From Candidatus Bathyarchaeota archaeon (lineage in GTDB: Archaea; Thermoproteota; Bathyarchaeia; Bathyarchaeales; Bathycorpusculaceae), in the NCBI GenBank assembly GCA_003151735.1, contig PLYI01000120.1:124001-188000 (forward strand): a DNA stretch of 64,000 bases. Reading direction: 5' to 3'. Positions 9,109 through 17,588 of this stretch are shown here, piece by piece (the stretch's first letter is position 1; each line of letters begins with the position of its first letter). A program made the translations under genes and the position numbers. The notes under the pieces were generated by a model. The model saw only the letters and a program-made list of their open reading frames with translations. It searched no databases and was not told the origin of the DNA.

Positions 9109-10071
9109 TTATTTTTTCTCCTTCTTCAAACGCGTCAAAAGCGAGCTTGTCATTATTGGCATTATTACTGTTGCGTCGCCTTCTATCATTATTCGTTTGG
9201 CTTTTTCGTTTATTTTTCCCCATGAAACAGCTTCGCGGGGGCGCGCACCGCTAAGGCTTCCATCCCACTCATCTGCCGTGGTAATGTAGACGACGTAGTC
9301 TAAGCCGTCTTTGAATTGGTTCCACCAAATCGTGTGGTGCTTGCTGATTCCGCCTCCGACGATGAGGGCGCCTGATTTTTTGGCGTCGAAAACGATGTTG
9401 TTGAGGTCTCCTTCGTCTTTTAGCAGGTTTATGCGGAAGTCTTTGTGGTCTTGGCTGAAGAACCAAAGTTGGTAGCCTACTGAGCCATCTGTTATGCCTG
9501 GCACGAAGACGGGGATGTTGTTTTTGGCTGCCCAATATAGAATCGAGCTCTCATTGCAGCATCGCAAACCGATTTCTCGGGTGAGTTCGGTGGTTGAGAG
9601 TTCCTTCTTGCCTTCTTTGTACAGTTCTTCGAGCAACCCAATGATTTTCTTCTCGATAATCATGCCATAACTGTCGTTTGGAACCAGTACGTTTCCAAGT
9701 CGGTTTACACCTTCTTGGTGCAGTTTGGAATCGTTCATGATGAAACTGCCTTTATAGTAGTCTTTCCAACTGCGTGCCACATCATGGTCCAATGTTCCGC
9801 AGGTTGTAATTATGACGTCGACGAGTTTTTGTTTAACCATTTCACGGATGACGCCGCGTGTTCCTGTAGCCACGATGTCGGCTGGGAACGAGAGAAATTT
9901 TACGCAGCCTTTCTCCTTAACCATAGCTTCCATGATGTTGACGCCCGTGGCAAGCTTACCCGCGGTGAAACCCCACGCCGCGTCCATCTGCCCAACAAGC
10001 TCATCTACAGAGAGGTCTTTGCTGAAATCGTAATCTTTCACTGGAACCTTATGTGAAGCTTCTTTATGCAT
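9109..10071 (-). CDS. dys: Deoxyhypusine synthase
   Basis: This 320-residue protein has the canonical DHS C-terminal signature GSLSGARPREAVSWGKIN, with the catalytic Lys in WGK (about residue 289), and an NAD-binding segment with TTCGTLDHD (about 88). It catalyses the NAD-dependent first step of hypusination of translation factor aIF5A, using spermidine. The start at 10071 has GGAG about 9 bases upstream. It is convergent with the divergent paralogue at 8020-9090. Hypusine and diphthamide enzymes both occur in the window. Confidence 0.93.
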   Translation of the reverse strand: MHKEASHKVPVKDYDFSKDLSVDELVGQMDAAWGFTAGKLATGVNIMEAMVKEKGCVKFLSFPADIVATGTRGVIREMVKQKLVDVIITTCGTLDHDVARSWKDYYKGSFIMNDSKLHQEGVNRLGNVLVPNDSYGMIIEKKIIGLLEELYKEGKKELSTTELTREIGLRCCNESSILYWAAKNNIPVFVPGITDGSVGYQLWFFSQDHKDFRINLLKDEGDLNNIVFDAKKSGALIVGGGISKHHTIWWNQFKDGLDYVVYITTADEWDGSLSGARPREAVSWGKINEKAKRIMIEGDATVIMPIMTSSLLTRLKKEKK

Positions 10072-10137
10072 GCCAGATTACTCCTAACACAGTTTGATAC
10101 CTAAAATGGGAATAAATAGGTGTCGAAAAAACTTATG

Positions 10138-11028
10138 CTAGTCCGATAGGTAAGCGATGATTCGCTGGTAGATGTCTTTATCCATGGAGTCTTCGTAGCC
10201 GGCGTAAATGCTTGGGTTATCGTTGATTTCCACAACAACGTAGTCACCGTTGACTTCTTTTATGTCCACTCCATAGAGCCCTTTTCCGGCTACACTGCAC
10301 GCTTTCAACGCTACTTCTCTAAGCCTATCAGGCATATCTCGCTTCTGTGAACTTACGGTCCTGCCCCAAACCACGGTTGGCTTGCCTCGGAGTTTGGCTC
10401 CATGCTTCCATTTGCCCTTCGGAATCAAATACTTGCAAACGTACAAGATGTCGTTGTTTAATACTCCAACTCTCCAGTCAAACGCCGTAGGCGTGAATTT
10501 TTGGATTGCCAGAACATCGGATTTTTTGAAGAAGCGTTTAGCTACGTCTCTGAAACTGGTTTCACACGCTGCCTTCTCAACATAGCGTGAGAAGCTTGTG
10601 TAGGGCGCTTTTATCACGACTGGTTTGCCGAGTTCGTCGAAGATTTCGCTGATTTTTTTGTGGTGTAAGTCGTCTTTGTTTAGGAAAACTGTTGGGATGT
10701 GGGGGACATTGTATTTTTCGAATAGGGCATACTGATGGATTTTGTTGCCGCAGATCGTGATGGATTCTGGATCATCGATGACTTTTAAGCCCAATTCCCA
10801 TGCGGTTTTGGATACGATATATGATGTGAAGAGCGGATCGGTGGTTGCCCTGATAAAAACAGCGTCATATTTGGGTATGTCTTCGATGTTTTCGCGGAAC
10901 AAGAAACTAAATTGGTTCCCAGACGCTTCAGCCGCCCGCTTGAAGTTTTGAAGTGCACCTTCTTCTCGGGGGTCAGTAAAATTATATTTTTCAACAAAAC
11001 ATGCAATTTTAGACACTGAGGTGTTCAT
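10138..11028 (-). CDS. RimK-type ATP-grasp ligase (C-terminal partner of split RLAN-RimK)
   Basis: This 296-residue protein contains a pre-ATP-grasp segment (AVFIRATTDPL, then IDDPESITICGNK, about residues 54-93) and an ATP-grasp core with GKPVVIKAPYTSFSR (about 131) and metal-binding KGLYGVDIKE with VEINDNPSIYAG near the end. RimK-like enzymes form amide bonds between a carboxylate and an amine, with ATP cleaved to ADP. Bacterial relatives are often fused to an N-terminal RLAN domain; here that domain is the separate upstream gene, overlapping by 20 bases in another frame. The divergent GCS2 ligase suggests a joint pathway. Confidence 0.85.
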   Translation of the reverse strand: MNTSVSKIACFVEKYNFTDPREEGALQNFKRAAEASGNQFSFLFRENIEDIPKYDAVFIRATTDPLFTSYIVSKTAWELGLKVIDDPESITICGNKIHQYALFEKYNVPHIPTVFLNKDDLHHKKISEIFDELGKPVVIKAPYTSFSRYVEKAACETSFRDVAKRFFKKSDVLAIQKFTPTAFDWRVGVLNNDILYVCKYLIPKGKWKHGAKLRGKPTVVWGRTVSSQKRDMPDRLREVALKACSVAGKGLYGVDIKEVNGDYVVVEINDNPSIYAGYEDSMDKDIYQRIIAYLSD

Positions 11029-11704
11029 CCTGCTGAGAAATCAGCATAATCTCCTTCGAGATTATTTCTAAATCACTTTTAGACAGCTCATTTTCTTTCA
11101 AAGGTTCAAGACCACACAGGAAAGCTTTTTCCCCTGCTTTTTGAACATGCAATTTACACACTGGAATTCTAAAGAGTTCATAAACCTTTTCCGTGATAGC
11201 GCTAATTTGTTCATCTTCCATTTGGCATTTGCCCAAAAACGATTTAACCGTGTACATTTCACCTGTGAGCGGTTGAGCGCAAACAGTGAACTTGTAGTTC
11301 ATTCCTAAACTCTTAAGCGCCCGGTACAGCGCGCTCTTGTTTTTAGCCACTTGGTAACCCGAATAGATAAATGGGTTAACCGCAAAAACAACAACGGGCA
11401 ACTGGAGTTCATCGGTTATTTTCTTCACTGAATCAGTAACGAGAAAAGGCATTGTGGGAATTTTTGCTCTTGCCGCCCGCAATAAAAGAATTGGGGTTCG
11501 GCTTGAGTCAATTATGTTTTCGCAAGAAGGAATAACTTTGCTGCCTAAAACTTCTGCGTGTAAGGACACGTAGTAACCGGTTTTTAGATAGCGGTACTCG
11601 CTGTTGATGTTGATGGTGGTATCTTTAATCGATGATTCCAGAAACTGTGAAGGTTTTAGAGCGTTTAACTCATCGGTAAGGTCGATGTTAGAGACGACCA
11701 ACAC
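11009..11704 (-). CDS. RLAN domain protein (RimK-like ATP-grasp N-terminal domain)
   Basis: This 231-residue protein resembles the RLAN domain usually fused in front of RimK-type ligases; the diagnostic stretch EYRYLKTGYYVSLHAEVLG is at about residues 36-54. A second cluster, KVYELFRIPVCKLHV, lies at about 184-198. The domain has no known catalytic residues and probably positions the substrate for the ATP-grasp partner, whose gene overlaps its 3' end by 20 bases. The GTG start at 11704 follows a TATA-like TTAAATATAAC on the minus strand (about 11740-11750), implying a short leader. Confidence 0.75.
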   Translation of the reverse strand: MLVVSNIDLTDELNALKPSQFLESSIKDTTININSEYRYLKTGYYVSLHAEVLGSKVIPSCENIIDSSRTPILLLRAARAKIPTMPFLVTDSVKKITDELQLPVVVFAVNPFIYSGYQVAKNKSALYRALKSLGMNYKFTVCAQPLTGEMYTVKSFLGKCQMEDEQISAITEKVYELFRIPVCKLHVQKAGEKAFLCGLEPLKENELSKSDLEIISKEIMLISQQDEHLSV

Positions 11705-11834
11705 TCATAGTACACCAGTCAATTAGAAGGCGTTATTCGTAGAGTTATATTTAAAATTAACTATACATTATAACAGCAACCCAAATTAACGCTAAATAAA
11801 AAAAGAGGAAAAAACAACGTACAAACCGCTTGAA
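11705..11834. promoter_or_regulatory. Divergent promoter of the amide-ligase module
   Basis: About 90 AT-rich bases separate the RLAN gene (minus) from the GCS2 gene (plus). TATA-like elements occur in both directions: TTAAATATAAC on the minus strand and ACTATACATTATAAC on the plus strand near 11760-11774. A Shine-Dalgarno AAGAGG lies at 11803-11808 for the GCS2 gene, but the frame has no canonical start within the usual distance of it. Confidence 0.5.
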
Positions 11835-13004
11835 GTGCTGGGACCAGAACATGAATACTCACTTGTAGGCGAAGACCTGAAAGTTATGCCGATCAGCGAC
11901 AAAATAATCAAAGACTACTGCGGAAAAACCGTAAACTTCATCGAACTGCCCAAATTCACCTTCGGTAAAGAAATGCAGCTCCACGTAATGGAAATCAAAG
12001 CCAACCTACCTTTCAAAACCGCGTCAGAATTCGAAGAAAGCATGCAAAACGCCGTCACAGCCCTTAGTCAAATCGTGCGGAAACACGGCGCCAACCTGCT
12101 GGGAACAGGCATGCATCCCCTGCTCAAACTGAAAGATACAGCGATTTGGCCTCACTACCACAAAAAAATCTACCGCGAGTACGGCAAAATCTTCGACTTA
12201 AACCAGCACGGATGGCTAAATATCCAAAGCTTCCATTTGAATCTGCCCTTCCAAAAAGAAGCCGACGCCATCCAAACCCACAACCAACTCGTCAACTTGT
12301 GTGCTTATCTGCCCGCAATCGCGGCTTCATCACCGATTTTTGAAGGCAAAGAAGGCCCACACATTGACAATCGACTTCAATTCTATAAAATTAATCAAAA
12401 AGAAGTGTCATCAGTAACGGGCGATGTCATCCCAGAATACGCATCCTCACTAAGTCAGTACAAAAGAGACGTTATTGAGCAATACTCAAGGGATTTAGCC
12501 AAAAAAGGCGCAGACAAGACACTTCTCCATCGTGAATGGGTTAATTCAAGAGGCATAATTTTTAGGTTTGACCGCCGTGCGCTCGAAGTCAGGGTCATGG
12601 ATGAGCAGGAGTGCATCAAGTCGGATGTGGCGCTGGCGTGTTTTGTCCGCGCTGCCCTAAGAGGCTTAATTGCATCAAACGCCCAGCTTTTGTCCCACGA
12701 TGTTTTAGTAAAAGACTTCAACGCTATCATTAAAAATGGATTGAACGCAGAAGTCTCAAGTCCACTTGGCAAAACGGCAAGGCATTTATGTCAACATTAC
12801 TTCAATTTAGCCCAAGAGCATGCGGATGGAGACGAAAAAAAGTATCTGTGGCTCGTAAAGAAACGTATTGATGAAGGCAGCCTCTCAGAACTTGTTCGGG
12901 CAAGGGTTTTGAGGCGCGCCCAGAGGTCAGATTTCCATCAGGCAATTGTTGATGTTTATTCAACGCTTATTAAGTGCCTCATCGATAATCAACCCTACCT
13001 CTAA
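11835..13004 (+). CDS. Glutamate-cysteine ligase family 2 (GCS2/YbdK-like) carboxylate-amine ligase
   Basis: The 389-residue frame begins GPEHEYSLVG, the GCS2 signature for ATP/metal binding (usually GxExE). Later it has HVMEIKANLP (about residue 51), a GTGMHPL motif (about 93) and RALEVRVMDEQE (about 253). GCS2 enzymes join glutamate or another amino-acid carboxylate to an amine in an ATP-dependent reaction. The GTG at 11835 lies only a few codons before the catalytic segment and lacks a ribosome binding site. The frame is open back to 11796, and an AAGAGG at 11803-11808 suggests initiation nearer 11815-11820, where no ATG, GTG or TTG is in frame. Confidence 0.82.
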   Translation: MLGPEHEYSLVGEDLKVMPISDKIIKDYCGKTVNFIELPKFTFGKEMQLHVMEIKANLPFKTASEFEESMQNAVTALSQIVRKHGANLLGTGMHPLLKLKDTAIWPHYHKKIYREYGKIFDLNQHGWLNIQSFHLNLPFQKEADAIQTHNQLVNLCAYLPAIAASSPIFEGKEGPHIDNRLQFYKINQKEVSSVTGDVIPEYASSLSQYKRDVIEQYSRDLAKKGADKTLLHREWVNSRGIIFRFDRRALEVRVMDEQECIKSDVALACFVRAALRGLIASNAQLLSHDVLVKDFNAIIKNGLNAEVSSPLGKTARHLCQHYFNLAQEHADGDEKKYLWLVKKRIDEGSLSELVRARVLRRAQRSDFHQAIVDVYSTLIKCLIDNQPYL

Positions 13005-13018
13005 AAAACGGTGAAAAT

Positions 13019-13561
13019 ATGCCTCAGGATAACAAAGGAACCACATATTCGTATGATGTCTGTAGCGAATGCAAAATTATCTGCTGCCAAGACGCCAAAC
13101 CGCCATTAAGTGAGAGCCGCAAAAAAATCATAAAAGAATATCTCTACAAACAGGAAATCAAAGTTGACAACCCCTTCACAAAGGAAAGTTATTCCTATCC
13201 ATCAGTGGATGAAACTGTTCTCTGCGTTTTTAACAGCAAACAAACCAAACGATGCATGGTGCACTCTGTTAAGCCCGAGACTTGCCGCGCTGGACCAATA
13301 ACTTTCGATATTAACTTTAAAACTAAAAAGCTTGAGTATTTTCTGAAGAAATCAGAAATCTGCGCTTATGCAGGTGAATTATACAAGAACAAGGCAGCTT
13401 TCGCGACCCATTTTGAAGTAGCCAAAAAAGAGATAATACAGCTCATCAAAGAGCTTTATGCAAACGAGTTGCGAGCGCTTATGAAAATTGATGAGCCGCA
13501 AACATTCAAAGTCGGCGAAGACAATTTACCCGTCGCAGTGATTAAAAAACTCGGTTTATAA
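13019..13561 (+). CDS. YkgJ-family Cys-cluster protein
   Basis: This 180-residue protein shows the CxxCx(2)CC arrangement at its start (CSECKIICC, about residue 13), then CMVHSVKPETCRAGP (about 80) and a further Cys (CAYAG, about 117). YkgJ-family proteins use this cluster to bind zinc or iron-sulfur; no reaction is established for most. It follows the GCS2 gene by 14 bases with GGTGA before the ATG, so the two form an operon. It may be the metal-dependent third component of the amide-ligase module. The 3' end overlaps the convergent SCP2 gene by 6 bases. Confidence 0.75.
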   Translation: MPQDNKGTTYSYDVCSECKIICCQDAKPPLSESRKKIIKEYLYKQEIKVDNPFTKESYSYPSVDETVLCVFNSKQTKRCMVHSVKPETCRAGPITFDINFKTKKLEYFLKKSEICAYAGELYKNKAAFATHFEVAKKEIIQLIKELYANELRALMKIDEPQTFKVGEDNLPVAVIKKLGL

Positions 13562-13885
13562 GAACCCGGCATCCCTAAGTTTAAGCGCCACACTAATGTT
13601 GCCTCTAAACTGAACTCTTCCAGTGAAGAAGGCTTTTTCCGCACTTAATCTTCCATTTACCAGATCCATGAAGTCGTTTTCATTCATCTTCAAAGTTAAA
13701 GTGGGCGATGGATGGGTTCCTTCAGTTACCTGAATCTTCTGATCTTTTATGGTGACTATCCAGTTGCCTCCCACAGGTCCAGTTATATTTATTTGAGCTA
13801 CAACGTCAATGCCTGCCGATTTTTCTGGCTTGAACTTAAGGGGTAAGACGTTTTCGAAGAAGTCTTTGGGTGTTTTTGCTTCCAT
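13556..13885 (-). CDS. SCP2 sterol-carrier-like lipid-binding protein
   Basis: This 109-residue protein has the SCP2 pattern: N-terminal FFENVLPLKFKPEKSAG, central GNWIVTIKDQKIQVTEG, and LTLKMNENDFMDLVNGRLSAEKAFFTGRVQFRGN near the C-terminus (given here only as a description of its order). SCP2 domains form a hydrophobic tunnel that binds acyl-CoA or lipid. Stand-alone archaeal copies have unknown ligands. Upstream on the same strand, 64 bases away, is cofE, but no functional link is evident. Confidence 0.8.
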   Translation of the reverse strand: MEAKTPKDFFENVLPLKFKPEKSAGIDVVAQINITGPVGGNWIVTIKDQKIQVTEGTHPSPTLTLKMNENDFMDLVNGRLSAEKAFFTGRVQFRGNISVALKLRDAGFL

Positions 13886-13949
13886 CTTTTCAACCCAGTG
13901 ATTTTCAGCTATTTACGCGGTTATGGGTTATTGAACATTTGGTTATGGT

Positions 13950-14708
13950 TTATCTGAAGAGGTCTCTTTCCTTCGCTCTTGTTAGTGATGTTGCTGAGGC
14001 ATTTTCGTCTGTTTGATAGTTGTATCCTCGGATGATGGCGGCTGGAATGCCCTCGTTCGCTTGGCCGATTACAAGTTCCGCTGCAGAAGACAACTCGTCT
14101 GCGATTGCGGTTTGCTTTATCCTCAGCACGTAGCCGAACAGGTCTTTTTCGCCTCGCCTATCCCTTATAGGTTTGAACCCTGCAACACCAACAGCCACAT
14201 TAATCTCGCCAAGCCTAAAGGGCCTACCATGAGTATCAGAAACAATAACCGCAACATCAGCGCCTGTTAAACGCTTAATTTCTTTCCGAATATTCTCCGC
14301 GGAACCGCTAGGATTCTTCGGCAGAGGAACAACGTTTCTGTCGCCTGAAACGTTAGATCGGTCAACTCCAGCGTTGGCGCAGATTATGCCGCTTACGGTT
14401 TCGGTTATAATGCTGTTTTGGCCAACTCGTACGATGTCTTTGGTTTCTTGAAGAATGACTTCAACAAGAGCGGGGTCTTTGTTGGTTTTTTGCGCAATTT
14501 CTTTTGCCCTCTCCGAAGGAGTCACTTTATCTAGGTTTATTATGTTTCCTTCAGCCTTCGAAACCGCAACGTGGGTAACTACAACTACATCTTTTTCTTG
14601 GATTGGAGTATTCTGTTTTATTGCGGCTTCAACGATAAGCTTACCTAAGTTGTCTCCTTTTTTTATTAAAGGTAGATTTTCAACAGCGATTACTTGAACA
14701 GCATTCAC
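13950..14708 (-). CDS. cofE: Coenzyme F420-0:L-glutamate ligase
   Basis: This 252-residue protein matches CofE/FbiB-type ligases. It has VVTHVAVSKAEGN (about residue 43), CANAGVDRSNV with metal and substrate contacts (about 110), and VSDTHGRPFRLGEINVAVG (about 157). The enzyme adds gamma-linked glutamates to F420-0 using GTP. Its presence, together with the FrhB-like subunit at 18431-19285, shows that the organism makes and uses coenzyme F420. The ATG at 14708 lies behind a region shared with the divergent acyl-CoA synthetase promoter. Confidence 0.93.
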   Translation of the reverse strand: MNAVQVIAVENLPLIKKGDNLGKLIVEAAIKQNTPIQEKDVVVVTHVAVSKAEGNIINLDKVTPSERAKEIAQKTNKDPALVEVILQETKDIVRVGQNSIITETVSGIICANAGVDRSNVSGDRNVVPLPKNPSGSAENIRKEIKRLTGADVAVIVSDTHGRPFRLGEINVAVGVAGFKPIRDRRGEKDLFGYVLRIKQTAIADELSSAAELVIGQANEGIPAAIIRGYNYQTDENASATSLTRAKERDLFR

Positions 14709-14849
14709 GCTAGATACCTCACTTGAAGGTTGCTAATTAAGTGATAGAACTTAAGTTTATCTCGGCAAGAAAAAAAATAGCATAAATCAAATGCTCCAGC
14801 CGTCTCTTTTCTGCAAATCGACCAAAGTTGGAAAGGTTTTATAACGCTA

Positions 14850-14860
14850 TTATAAATAAG
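14850..14860 (+). promoter_or_regulatory. TATA-like promoter of the ADP-forming acyl-CoA synthetase
   Basis: TATTATAAATAAG lies about 60 bases upstream of the preferred TTG start at 14916. The leader would carry the AAGGTGA ribosome binding site at 14901-14907. The adjacent ATTATAAATA context is a strong archaeal TATA match. Confidence 0.45.
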
Positions 14861-14915
14861 TAGTATTAATTGAAAGTTCTAAGTCTTTCTCTTAGAAAAA
14901 AAGGTGAATTCACGT

Positions 14916-17582
14916 TTGGGAACAAAAAACCTTAATCATATCTTTAACCCGACGGGAATTGCCGTAATAGGTGCAAGCGAAAGAGAGGGTTCAGTAGGCG
15001 CTAAAATTCTCCATAATCTGTTAAGCTCAGGCTACGCAGGCAAAATCTACCCCGTAAACCCTTATCGAGAAACTGTGCAGGGTGTTCCTGCTTACCCAAG
15101 CATAAGCAAAGTCCCCGAAAAAGTCGATCTGGCAATTATTGCTACGCCAGCTCATCTTGTTCCACAAATCGTGGAGGAATGCGGATTAGCTCAAACTTCG
15201 GGGATAGTCATTGTTTCCGCGGGTTTCAAAGAAGTAGGAAAAACCACAGAGCTTGAACAGAAAATACATGAGTTGCAAAAGAAATATTCTTTAAGGCTGC
15301 TTGGTCCCAACAGTTTTGGTGTTATAAGACCGAAAATAAATCTGTTCGCTACTTTTGCAGATAAACAAGCTATTCCCGGAAAAATAGCGTTTATCTCTCA
15401 AAGTGGCGCTCTATGCGCTTCAGCACTTGATTGGGCATGGGAAAATCAAGTAGGCTTCAGCGCTATCGTCTCAACAGGCTCTATGCTTGATATAGACTTG
15501 GGTGATTTAATCGATTATTTCGAAATTGACCCGCAGACTAAAACCCTGATGCTTTACGTTGAATCTGTAAAGGACCCACGAAAATTCATGAGTGCTGTGC
15601 GCCAATTCGCCAGAGACAAATCAGTTGTGCTTGTGAAGGCTGGTCGATTTCTAGAAACAGGTGAAGCCACGCTCTCTCACAGTGGCTCGTTAGCGGGAGA
15701 AGACGCCGTGTACGACGCTGCATTCAAACGAGCCGGAATAGTTCGAGTGGAAACAATAAGTGACCTTTTTAATTGCGCTGTGGCTTTGTCAACTCAGCCC
15801 AACCCCAAAGGGCTTAACTTCACAATAATTTCGAATGCTGGGGGACCCGCAATTATGGCGGCCGATCAACTTGTAGCTCGAGGCGGAAAACTCGCAAACC
15901 TCACTGATGAAACTGCTGAAACTTTGAAACAGGCTTTGCCTACTTACTGTAGCATGAAGAACCCAGTTGACATCTATGAGGAGGCGTCCGCGGAGCGGTT
16001 CAAAAAAGTTCTTGAAGTCTGCTTTAAAGACCAGCATAGTGATGGTTTCTTGGTAGTTTATACGCCTCAGGGAGCTTCAGATCCAATTCTGCTTGCTAAA
16101 ACAATTATAGAGTTAGCTAAGGACCTTGGGAAACCCGTTTTTACTGCATTGATGAGTGAGGATGAACGCTGCAGGGAAGCCAGAAGAATCCTTCAACGAA
16201 GCGGATTTCCCGCTTTTTCTGTCCCTGAACAAGCAGTTTCAACCTTCATTAATCTGTACAATTACATGCGAAACCTTGAGCTTCTTTATCAGACGCCTCA
16301 GGAAATTCCGATTGAAGCGATTAATGTACAGTTGCTTAAGTCGGTCATTAGGCAAGCTTTCTGTGAAGGCAGAGGTGTCCTCAACTTAGCTGAATCAATG
16401 CATTTCTTGGAAGAATACAAGATTCCAGCTGTGAAAACGCTTGTAGCACAAACCCCTGAAGAAGCAGCGGCGTTTTCTGCTGAACTTGGGTACCCTGTTG
16501 TAATGAAAGCTCTATCACTTCACCACACACATAAATCCAAAATCGAAGGAGTCATACTCAACGTATGCTCTCCAGCTGACACCGCAATTTTCTTCAACGA
16601 ACTTGCAGAAAAAGTTAAGCACTTTAGTTTGTCAATGGATTTTCAAGGCGTTGCCATTCAACCCATGGTTCGGGGCATCGGACAGGAGTTTTTGATAGGT
16701 GCAAAAAAAGACCCAAACTTTGGTGCAGTGATTCTTTTCGGTCGGGGTGGAATCTTGGCCGAAGTTTTTAAAGAGGTAAGTCTTGGTTTTCCACCGCTAA
16801 ATCAGGTGCTTGCAAAAAGGATCATTGAAGATAGTGGCTTTTTCAAACGTGCCTTACCTGCAAAGAAGGGGTTCAACGATCTTGAGGAAATTCTTGTAAG
16901 GTTTTCACATTTAATCACAGACTTCCCAGAAATAAAGGAAATCGATGTAAATCCAATAATAGTCACCGAAGAAACAACTGTGGCTGTTGACGCACGAATC
17001 GTTATCGACTGGGAAAGAGTCATGCGGGAATTCGCCGATCACAAGGACCAATTACTCATCGCTACCTACCCAAAAGAATACATCTCGACTCGCAGACTAA
17101 AAGACGACACAGAAGTGGTGCTTCGACCCATAAAGGCAGAAGACGAAGATCGCTACAGCGAACTAATAAAGTCTCTTTCACCGCAATCCATGCGGTTCAG
17201 GTTTTTCGAAATGATCAAAGAGATGCCACATGATACCTTAACGAAATACTGCAACTTAGATTACGATAGGCAAATTGCGATAGTGGCTGAACTTATGGAA
17301 GGCGGCAAACAAATAGTTGGGGCTGGCAGAGTAATTGCTGAACCTGATGGAACAAGCGGCGAGTTCGCGGTTTTAGTTACGGATCGGTGGCAACTTAAGG
17401 GTCTTGGGGAAATGCTGATGGATTATATAATAATGATTGCGAGAAACATGAGGCTGGGCAAAATTTTTGCTACAGTTCTTCCTGATAACATTAAGATGAT
17501 TAATTTATGTAAGAAAAAGGGATTTAAGATAGAACCCTTGGATGAAGAGACTGTTAAAGCGTCTTTAGTTCTATCATATTAG
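14916..17582 (+). CDS. ADP-forming acyl-CoA (acetyl-CoA) synthetase with C-terminal GNAT domain
   Basis: This protein of about 888 residues has a CoA-binding/ligase alpha part (residues 1-460, beginning HIFNPTGIAVIGASER), an ATP-grasp beta part (about 475-700) and a GNAT acetyltransferase domain (about 715-888, EVVLRPIKAEDEDRYSE). Both phosphohistidine sites of ADP-forming synthetases are kept: SHSGSLAGED in the alpha part and HHTHKSKIEG in the beta part. Such enzymes make ATP from acyl-CoA, ADP and phosphate. Bacterial Pat-type acetyltransferases share this layout but usually lose the alpha His. TTG 14916 is chosen because AAGGTGA sits 8 bases before it; GTG 14904 lies inside that site. Confidence 0.88.
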   Translation: MGTKNLNHIFNPTGIAVIGASEREGSVGAKILHNLLSSGYAGKIYPVNPYRETVQGVPAYPSISKVPEKVDLAIIATPAHLVPQIVEECGLAQTSGIVIVSAGFKEVGKTTELEQKIHELQKKYSLRLLGPNSFGVIRPKINLFATFADKQAIPGKIAFISQSGALCASALDWAWENQVGFSAIVSTGSMLDIDLGDLIDYFEIDPQTKTLMLYVESVKDPRKFMSAVRQFARDKSVVLVKAGRFLETGEATLSHSGSLAGEDAVYDAAFKRAGIVRVETISDLFNCAVALSTQPNPKGLNFTIISNAGGPAIMAADQLVARGGKLANLTDETAETLKQALPTYCSMKNPVDIYEEASAERFKKVLEVCFKDQHSDGFLVVYTPQGASDPILLAKTIIELAKDLGKPVFTALMSEDERCREARRILQRSGFPAFSVPEQAVSTFINLYNYMRNLELLYQTPQEIPIEAINVQLLKSVIRQAFCEGRGVLNLAESMHFLEEYKIPAVKTLVAQTPEEAAAFSAELGYPVVMKALSLHHTHKSKIEGVILNVCSPADTAIFFNELAEKVKHFSLSMDFQGVAIQPMVRGIGQEFLIGAKKDPNFGAVILFGRGGILAEVFKEVSLGFPPLNQVLAKRIIEDSGFFKRALPAKKGFNDLEEILVRFSHLITDFPEIKEIDVNPIIVTEETTVAVDARIVIDWERVMREFADHKDQLLIATYPKEYISTRRLKDDTEVVLRPIKAEDEDRYSELIKSLSPQSMRFRFFEMIKEMPHDTLTKYCNLDYDRQIAIVAELMEGGKQIVGAGRVIAEPDGTSGEFAVLVTDRWQLKGLGEMLMDYIIMIARNMRLGKIFATVLPDNIKMINLCKKKGFKIEPLDEETVKASLVLSY

Positions 17583-17588
17583 GGTTTT

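Noticed and set aside
9269-9535. 88-codon frame with arginine-rich sequence inside the deoxyhypusine synthase gene
   Set aside because: It is a shadow of the real gene on the same strand in another frame; its skewed composition reflects codon usage of the true frame.
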